Below, in pieces: positions 15,289-20,623 of a DNA stretch of 20,623 nt (within the stretch, counting starts at the first letter, position 1; every line of letters starts with the position of its first letter). A program made the translations under genes and the position numbers. This DNA comes from Paludibacteraceae bacterium (GTDB taxonomy: Bacteria; Bacteroidota; Bacteroidia; Bacteroidales; Paludibacteraceae). The DNA is taken from positions 1 to 20,623 of the forward strand of contig JAFXWI010000064.1 of the NCBI GenBank assembly GCA_017542915.1, read 5' to 3'. The notes beneath the pieces were generated by a model. The model saw only the letters and a list, made by a program, of their open reading frames with translations. It ran no database searches and was not told where the DNA came from.

Positions 15289-16752
15289 TCAATTGAGTTG
15301 CTCCATACGTGCGGCATCCAACCGCAGTAAAATAAACAATAATAGCGTAAAGCCCCATAAGGAACTACCTCCATAACTGAAGAAAGGCAGCGGGATACCG
15401 ATGACCGGCAGCAGTCCCAATACCATTCCCACATTGATGGTCAGGTGGAAGAGGAAGATACTCGCTACTGCGTATGAGTAGATACGGGTAGTGATATTTC
15501 GTTGCCGCTCGGCGATAAACACAAGTCTCAAGATGAATGCCAGATACATCAGCAAAACGCCGATGGAACCGACAAAACCCCATTCCTCCCCCACTGTGCA
15601 GAAGATGAAGTCGGTATCTTGTTCCGGTACAAACTGCAGCTTGGTCTGCGTGCCGTTCAGGTAGCCTTTTCCGAAGAACCGTCCCGAGCCGATAGCAATA
15701 CGAGCTTGGTTCACGTTATACCCGGCTCCGGCAGGATCTTCTTTCATGCCTAAGAGCACCTCTATACGGATGCGTTGGTGAGGTTGCAGTACTTTCTGGA
15801 AGACGAAATCGCACGCGTGCGTGTACCCGATACAAAAGAGTGTAAAGAAAGCGACAATCAGCAGCATGTATTTGCGCCAGTAGAGACTGATGAAGATATT
15901 ATAGATCACCAACGCCACCACGATGCCCATGGAAATCCAATCAAAAGGCATCGCGATCCAGATGTTGATGATCAGGCAAATGATGTAAATAGCTGTTACA
16001 CTTCCGGTGAGGATCAAGCCTTGCCAACGGATATAATGCTCCTTGCAGATGAAATATATCTCCACTGCCGTGAGGATAAGCATACAGGTCAGAATACCGA
16101 CGCTACCGGTTCCTAAAGGCAGAGGAATAGCACCAAAACGAATACTGATGATGAACAGCGCTACTGCGGCTACTACCATCCATAGTACATAACCGCTCAT
16201 ACCTTGACGGTAGAAGACGAGCAGGAAAGCGGCGAAGACGAGTGCCGAACCGGTCTCTTTCTGGAGCACCATGATGATGAGGGCAGGGATGCCGATGAGG
16301 GCAAAAGGTACGATGAGATCGCGCCAAGTGCGTAGTTTATACTCGTACCGACCCATATATTTGGCGATAGTCAGAGCGACGATACATTTAGCAAACTCAG
16401 CCGGTTGCAGGCTGACGGGACCGAGTGAGATCCAACTCATCGAACCCTTGATGTCGCGTGCCAAAAACGGGGTAGCTAAGAGTAGTAGGAGCATTGCTCC
16501 ATAGGCGAAATAGGTCAATACATCGTATGTCTTATAATCGATGAGCAAGAGGATGAAACCCATTACCAACGAGCCCATGATCCAAACGAACTGTTTACCG
16601 GCGCGGTTAGAGAAATCGAAGATGCTGGTCTGGTCGAAGGTATAGCTGGCACCATAGATATTGAGCCAGCCGAAGAAGGCCAGAGCTAAAAACATGCCGA
16701 TAGTCAGCCAATCGACGTGTTGCCATATGTTACCACTTCTTGACGCTCTCAT
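15289..16752 (-). CDS. rodA: Rod shape-determining protein RodA (SEDS peptidoglycan glycosyltransferase)
   Basis: SEDS-family glycosyltransferase that polymerises lipid II for side-wall growth together with PBP2. The 487-aa membrane protein shows GSMSWISLGPVSLQPAEFAK at 103-122, LQKETGSA at 163-170, HQRIRIEVLLG at 325-335, YNVNQARIAIGSG at 345-357, and PEQDTDFIF at 376-384 with the expected catalytic Asp381. Between LQKETGSA and the HQR block lie about 155 residues, versus about 50 in E. coli RodA, containing several extra hydrophobic segments. This may be a feature of the Bacteroidota form. The start overlaps the end of mrdA by 23 bp. YraN follows after 1 bp. Confidence 0.96.
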   Translation of the reverse strand: MRASRSGNIWQHVDWLTIGMFLALAFFGWLNIYGASYTFDQTSIFDFSNRAGKQFVWIMGSLVMGFILLLIDYKTYDVLTYFAYGAMLLLLLATPFLARDIKGSMSWISLGPVSLQPAEFAKCIVALTIAKYMGRYEYKLRTWRDLIVPFALIGIPALIIMVLQKETGSALVFAAFLLVFYRQGMSGYVLWMVVAAVALFIISIRFGAIPLPLGTGSVGILTCMLILTAVEIYFICKEHYIRWQGLILTGSVTAIYIICLIINIWIAMPFDWISMGIVVALVIYNIFISLYWRKYMLLIVAFFTLFCIGYTHACDFVFQKVLQPHQRIRIEVLLGMKEDPAGAGYNVNQARIAIGSGRFFGKGYLNGTQTKLQFVPEQDTDFIFCTVGEEWGFVGSIGVLLMYLAFILRLVFIAERQRNITTRIYSYAVASIFLFHLTINVGMVLGLLPVIGIPLPFFSYGGSSLWGFTLLLFILLRLDAARMEQLN

Positions 16753-18568
16753 TGAGTACGGTGCTTCCTATGCGTTTACGTAAATCTTTGCGTTTGACCT
16801 CTCCGGTGAGGTATTGCTCTATCATCATGGTAGCTACCGGGCAAGCCCATGTAGCACCAAAACCTGCGTTTTCAACGACAACCGCTACTGCTATCTGCGG
16901 ATCCTCCAAGGGTGCAAAGCCGATGAAGATAGCGTGGTCTCGTCCGTGCGGGTTCTGTACGGTACCGGTCTTACCTGCCATATGCAGGCTATCTACGGCG
17001 TAATGGCGTCCGGTACCATAGACCATCACGCGATGCATTCCTTCCTTGACCGCCTCAAAATGACGCTTTTCAATCTTCAGATTATGCCGATGAATCCGCA
17101 TAGAATCGTTCTTATTGAGGTGTGGGGAGATGTAATATCCTTCGTTAGCGATTGTGGCTGCTTGGTTAGCGAGTTGGAGGGGCGTGACGAGGATCTCGCC
17201 CTGTCCGATACTGAGGGAACGGATGGTGATTGCTTTCCAGCCCGTCTTGCCGTAAAACTTATCAAAGAGCTTGGTGCTCGGGATACTTCCGGAGGATTGC
17301 TCGCTTAGGTCGGTATCGGTGAATTTCTGTCCTAAGCCGAAGCTCATCACATCTTCTCGCCACAGTTCATAGCGATGCCGGAAATCCTCATTCTCTTTGC
17401 CGTAACCGTCTTTCTGGAGCAAATCTCGGAAGGCACACCAGAAATAGGGGTTACAACTCTGCTCGATTGCTCTATCCAGCGCAACCGGTGAGCCGTGATG
17501 GTGCGTACACTTGATAGGCGTACTACCCGGACCGGAACAGGGATAGAGGGTGTTTGGCGTGATAGCACCTTGCTGGAGACAAACGAGGGATTGTATGGTC
17601 TTGAACGTGGAACCAGGCGGGTACATCGCCTGTGTAGCACGGTTCATGAGCGGTTTGGTGGGATCTTTCAAGAGGGCGTTGTAGTTCTTGCTGCGCTCTT
17701 TGCCGACCAGCACTTTTGGGTTCCAAGCCGGGTTAGAGACTAAGGCTAATATCTCACCGGTCTTGGGTTCGATGGCTACGGCACTACCGATCTTACCTGC
17801 CAACAGCTCCTCTGCGAGTAGTTGGAGCTGTATGTCAAGGGTGGTGTAGAGATCGGTTCCGGCTTTGGCTGTTCTGTCCAGCTCGCCGTCCTGATAGCTG
17901 CCCTGAATACGTCCTCTCACATCGCGCATGAGGACTTCCACACCTTTCTCGCCGCGTAACTGCTGCTCGTATGTACGTTCCAGACCGTCTCGTCCGGAGT
18001 AGTCTCCACGCGTGTAGTAAGCATCACGGTCTATATCACTCTGACTGACCTCACCGACGCTGCCTAAGACGTGAGCGGCAGCGTTATAGGTATAGTCACG
18101 CAAGGTACGTTTCTGTATCTGAATGCCCGGAAAGAGGAAAAGGGACTCTTGGAGACTTGCTATATCTTCTTTCTTGAGCTGGCTCATGAAGACCTGCGGT
18201 GTCCAACGGGAATAGCCTCTGTTCTTGCGTTTGTCCTTGATGTCCGCAATACGATCGTTGAACTCTTCTCGGCTGATAGACAGGCTTTTACAGAAAGCTA
18301 AGGTGTCCCAGTTCTTGCCCATGTCGCGCATGGTCATGGTGATCTCGTAGATGGGCTGATTGAAGACCAGCAGTTCGCCGTTTCGGTCATAGATCAGACC
18401 TCGGGAAGGGTAGATGGTCTGTTTGACGAGGGCATTGTTATCCGCCTGATCTTTGGTGGATTGATCGATGATTTGCAAATAAAAAAGCCGCATTATATAC
18501 GTCAGTACTATCACAACGGCAATACCGCTGATGACGTATCGACGATTATAATACTGGTCATTAATCAT
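16730..18568 (-). CDS. mrdA: Penicillin-binding protein 2 (peptidoglycan D,D-transpeptidase MrdA)
   Basis: Class B PBP that cross-links peptidoglycan for elongation and partners with RodA. The 612-aa protein has one N-terminal membrane helix (about 11-32), the dimerisation region starting YPSRGLIYDRNGE at 53-65, and the transpeptidase domain with the SxxK nucleophile Ser320 (PPGSTFK), SxN at 371-373 (SCN) and KTG at 533-535. A cluster of Cys344, Cys354, His356-358 and Cys372 precedes and enters the SxN motif, where E. coli PBP2 is reported to bind zinc with other ligands. The start overlaps the mreD stop as ATGA, suggesting coupled translation. The 3' end overlaps rodA by 23 bp. Confidence 0.96.
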   Translation of the reverse strand: MINDQYYNRRYVISGIAVVIVLTYIMRLFYLQIIDQSTKDQADNNALVKQTIYPSRGLIYDRNGELLVFNQPIYEITMTMRDMGKNWDTLAFCKSLSISREEFNDRIADIKDKRKNRGYSRWTPQVFMSQLKKEDIASLQESLFLFPGIQIQKRTLRDYTYNAAAHVLGSVGEVSQSDIDRDAYYTRGDYSGRDGLERTYEQQLRGEKGVEVLMRDVRGRIQGSYQDGELDRTAKAGTDLYTTLDIQLQLLAEELLAGKIGSAVAIEPKTGEILALVSNPAWNPKVLVGKERSKNYNALLKDPTKPLMNRATQAMYPPGSTFKTIQSLVCLQQGAITPNTLYPCSGPGSTPIKCTHHHGSPVALDRAIEQSCNPYFWCAFRDLLQKDGYGKENEDFRHRYELWREDVMSFGLGQKFTDTDLSEQSSGSIPSTKLFDKFYGKTGWKAITIRSLSIGQGEILVTPLQLANQAATIANEGYYISPHLNKNDSMRIHRHNLKIEKRHFEAVKEGMHRVMVYGTGRHYAVDSLHMAGKTGTVQNPHGRDHAIFIGFAPLEDPQIAVAVVVENAGFGATWACPVATMMIEQYLTGEVKRKDLRKRIGSTVLNESVKKW

Positions 18569-19059
18569 TTGTATCTCAATATATTATAGCCGATAACAAG
18601 CAGAATAGTGATGGTACTGCTGACGAAGGTTTCCAGCAGGACGAATCCCATATGGCTCCAACTCCAAGCAGCCAGCGAGAAGACGGTCAGATGATGGATG
18701 AGCACCATGATGACCGTGTATTTGAGGAGTGCTTCCATGCCGATGGCGTGCAGGCTGATTTGCTCGTTGAGACGGTCTTTGTCGTTCACGATGAAGCCGA
18801 TGAGGTACGGGCGGATATACATCAGTAGGATGCAGGCAGCCATGTGTACGCCGAGCGAGTTGCAGAAGATATCCATGATGAATCCGGCAAAAGCTCCGAT
18901 GAGCATGTCCACGTTGTGGGGTAAGGTGATAGGCATCATCAGCAGGCAGAGCACATAGATATACGGATGACAGGCACCCCATAGTTGCAGTTGGTCGAAG
19001 AGCAACACCTGAAGAAGCATGACCAACAGGTAGCGTCCTATTTGTTTAGTCCATTCCAT
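18565..19059 (-). CDS. mreD: Rod shape-determining protein MreD
   Basis: Small integral membrane protein of the elongasome, bridging MreC and the cytoplasmic machinery. The 164-aa product is mostly hydrophobic with about five membrane segments, contains the family-like GAFAGFIMDIFCNSLGVHMAA patch near residues 55-75, and is of normal length. Sequence conservation in MreD is low, so position between mreC and mrdA is the main support. It begins inside the last codons of mreC (14-bp overlap) and ends in the mrdA start (ATGA overlap). Confidence 0.9.
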   Translation of the reverse strand: MEWTKQIGRYLLVMLLQVLLFDQLQLWGACHPYIYVLCLLMMPITLPHNVDMLIGAFAGFIMDIFCNSLGVHMAACILLMYIRPYLIGFIVNDKDRLNEQISLHAIGMEALLKYTVIMVLIHHLTVFSLAAWSWSHMGFVLLETFVSSTITILLVIGYNILRYK

Positions 19060-19837
19060 TCTGTAGTTCCTCCAATTCTTGCTGATGTATGTTCTCCACC
19101 ACCTCGACGTATTTCAAGCGTTTGAAATTCGTATGCAGTCGTACGCGTATGGTGTAGTACGAGTCCCCCTCTTTGAGTGTGCTGTTTTCCACGATTCCAA
19201 CGGGTATTCCTTCGGGGAAGACGGGGCTCAGTCCGCTAGTGACGATGGTGTCTCCCGGATTCACCACCATATGTGCCGCTACGTCCGCCAGTTGTGCAAA
19301 ACGGCTGTCTTTGCCGTTCCATTGCAGGGTAGCTATGTAGTCGTTCTTGGCAAATCGGCAGCTGAGGTTCGTATGGGTGTTGATGAGCGGCAGGACGACG
19401 CTGTAGTTCGTTCCGACAGTTCGTACGATACCGACGGCTCCTTCTTCGTTACGCACACCTTGCCCGATACGGAGACCGTCTTTGCGGCCTCTGTTGATAG
19501 TGAGGTAGTTGTGCAAACGGTTGGTGGTCATCTGCACCACTTTGGCGTATTGGTAATGGGTGACAGGTTCTTGTTCTGCCGAATCCATCGAGCAAATGAG
19601 GTTCCGCAACTCGGCATTTTCCGCGGCTAACTGTTCGTTTTGGCTACGCAGACTGAAATAAGCGCTGATATTGCTCAGCATAGCGTGTTGCCAAGCTACT
19701 ACCTCATTCGCCGTACTGAGCATACTGCTCCTCGGATAGACGTTATTGAAGCTGATAAGCAAAAACGCAGCAACTTCCAAGGCGATAAAGACAAGGAAGT
19801 TGCTATAACGCAGCAGTATTTTCAGCAAATTCTGCAT
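19046..19837 (-). CDS. mreC: Rod shape-determining protein MreC
   Basis: Periplasmic scaffold protein that activates PBP2/RodA. The 263-aa product has a short cytoplasmic N-terminus, one membrane helix (about 13-31), a coiled-coil stretch (about 60-90, rich in Glu, Leu and Asn: NEQLAAENAELRNL), then the beta-rich MreC domain with NRGRKDGLRIGQGV, GIVRTVG, LINTHTNLSCR and GDTIVTSGLSPVFPEGIPVG, all typical. The start is 15 bp after the mreB stop. It overlaps mreD by 14 bp. Confidence 0.95.
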   Translation of the reverse strand: MQNLLKILLRYSNFLVFIALEVAAFLLISFNNVYPRSSMLSTANEVVAWQHAMLSNISAYFSLRSQNEQLAAENAELRNLICSMDSAEQEPVTHYQYAKVVQMTTNRLHNYLTINRGRKDGLRIGQGVRNEEGAVGIVRTVGTNYSVVLPLINTHTNLSCRFAKNDYIATLQWNGKDSRFAQLADVAAHMVVNPGDTIVTSGLSPVFPEGIPVGIVENSTLKEGDSYYTIRVRLHTNFKRLKYVEVVENIHQQELEELQNGMD

Positions 19838-19852
19838 AGTGGATTATTCGTA

Positions 19853-20623
19853 TTAGCGAAGCAGGAAGCCGAAGTTATTGACGTTCTTCAGCGCCACACC
19901 TGTACCGCGTGCAACGGAGTGCAATGGGTCGTCTGCCACGTGGAACGGAATAGTGATCTTATCCGTCAGACGTTTAGCAAGACCGTGGAGCAGAGCACCA
20001 CCACCGGTCAGGTAGATACCGCGTTTCACGATATCCGAGTACAACTCAGGAGGTGTGGACTCCAATGCCTGCAGGATAGCGCCTTCGATCTTGGAGATAC
20101 TTTTCTCCAAGCAGTGTGCGATCTCCTGATAGCTGACAGGCACGGACATCGGGAGTGCCGTCACTTTATTCGGACCGATGACTACGAAATCTTCGGGAGC
20201 ATCTTCCAACTCGGGCAGGGCCGAACCTACTTGTATCTTGATGCGCTCAGCCGTCGGTTCATCGATGCGGAGGTTGTGCATACGACCCATGTATTCGATG
20301 ATATCTTGGTTGAAGTCATCACCTGCGATCTTGATGGATTTGTTGCTGACGATGCCGCCGAGCGAGATGACAGCGATCTCCGTGGTACCACCACCGATAT
20401 CTACGATCATGCAGCCCTCCGGGCTCTCAACGTCGATACCGATACCAATAGCAGCCGCCATTGGCTCATAGATCATATAGACGTCTCGTCCTCCTGCGTG
20501 TTCCGAACTATCACGCACGGCACGGATCTCCACCTCGGTCGAGCCGGAGGGGATACAAACGACCATGCGGATAGAGGGGGTAAACAGACGCGCCTGCTTC
20601 GGAATCATCTTGATCATTCCGCG
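19853..20623 (-). CDS. mreB: Rod shape-determining protein MreB (5' end beyond the window)
   Basis: Bacterial actin that organises lateral cell-wall synthesis. Only the C-terminal part (about 257 residues) is present, and the frame is open through the right edge, so roughly the first 80-90 residues are missing and no start can be assigned. Visible are VVCIPSGSTEVE, EPMAAAIG, the phosphate-2 loop VDIGGGTTEIAVISLGG, IKIQVGSALPELED, and the adenosine-binding LTGGGALLHGL near the C-terminus, followed by DDPLHSVARGTGVAL. It is the first visible gene of the mre-mrd cluster. ATGs just inside the edge are internal methionines. Confidence 0.96.
   Translation of the reverse strand, partial: RGMIKMIPKQARLFTPSIRMVVCIPSGSTEVEIRAVRDSSEHAGGRDVYMIYEPMAAAIGIGIDVESPEGCMIVDIGGGTTEIAVISLGGIVSNKSIKIAGDDFNQDIIEYMGRMHNLRIDEPTAERIKIQVGSALPELEDAPEDFVVIGPNKVTALPMSVPVSYQEIAHCLEKSISKIEGAILQALESTPPELYSDIVKRGIYLTGGGALLHGLAKRLTDKITIPFHVADDPLHSVARGTGVALKNVNNFGFLLR

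Noticed and set aside
15288..15434. Longer start for the YraN-family gene
   Set aside because: The extension lies within the 3' end of rodA, is rich in Trp and Cys unlike the family, and ATG at 15287 fits the conserved N-terminus.

Overview
The window looks like chromosomal core DNA of a Bacteroidales member (phylum Bacteroidota). The support is a GldB-type lipoprotein, a DUF2851 protein, a SusB-like GH97 enzyme, the gene orders mreBCD-PBP2-rodA and mnmG-apt-uvrC, and starts that mostly lack Shine-Dalgarno sequences. Family or genus cannot be decided from the sequence. I see no tRNA, rRNA, CRISPR array, insertion sequence, integrase, phage or plasmid gene.

Layout. The left 2.9 kb is on the plus strand: rsmA (16S rRNA dimethyltransferase), a CorA-type metal transporter whose start lies inside rsmA, a 160-bp gap with an imperfect hairpin, then nadA (quinolinate synthase). 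The remaining 17.7 kb is one block of sixteen genes on the minus strand, read from the right edge to the left: mreB (5' end outside the window), mreC, mreD, mrdA (PBP2), rodA, a YraN-family gene, mnmG, apt, uvrC, tsaE, a DUF2851 gene, a LolD-type ABC ATPase, gldB, a GH97 glycosidase, sufS and a secreted endonuclease/exonuclease/phosphatase-family protein. Most junctions are overlaps or gaps under 25 bp, so much of the block is probably co-transcribed. The only sizeable internal gap (67 bp, between mnmG and apt) holds a 16-bp match to the ParB-binding parS consensus and a small hairpin.

Roles. The upstream part is the elongation machinery for the cell wall (MreB scaffold, MreC/MreD, the RodA polymerase and the PBP2 transpeptidase). 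It is followed by RNA modification (MnmG, TsaE), purine salvage (Apt), DNA repair (UvrC), lipoprotein trafficking (LolD), an envelope lipoprotein (GldB), glycan cleavage (GH97) and sulfur mobilisation for Fe-S clusters (SufS). NadA and probably UvrC are Fe-S proteins, but nothing else ties them to SufS here.

I found no clear new defence or mobile system. The points most worth checking are the parS match inside the long operon, three unrelated short heptanucleotide tandem repeats at 4.0-8.2 kb (one inside sufS close to its active-site cysteine, two at gene junctions), and the uncharacterised DUF2851 protein, whose conserved-looking residues resemble a nuclease core.
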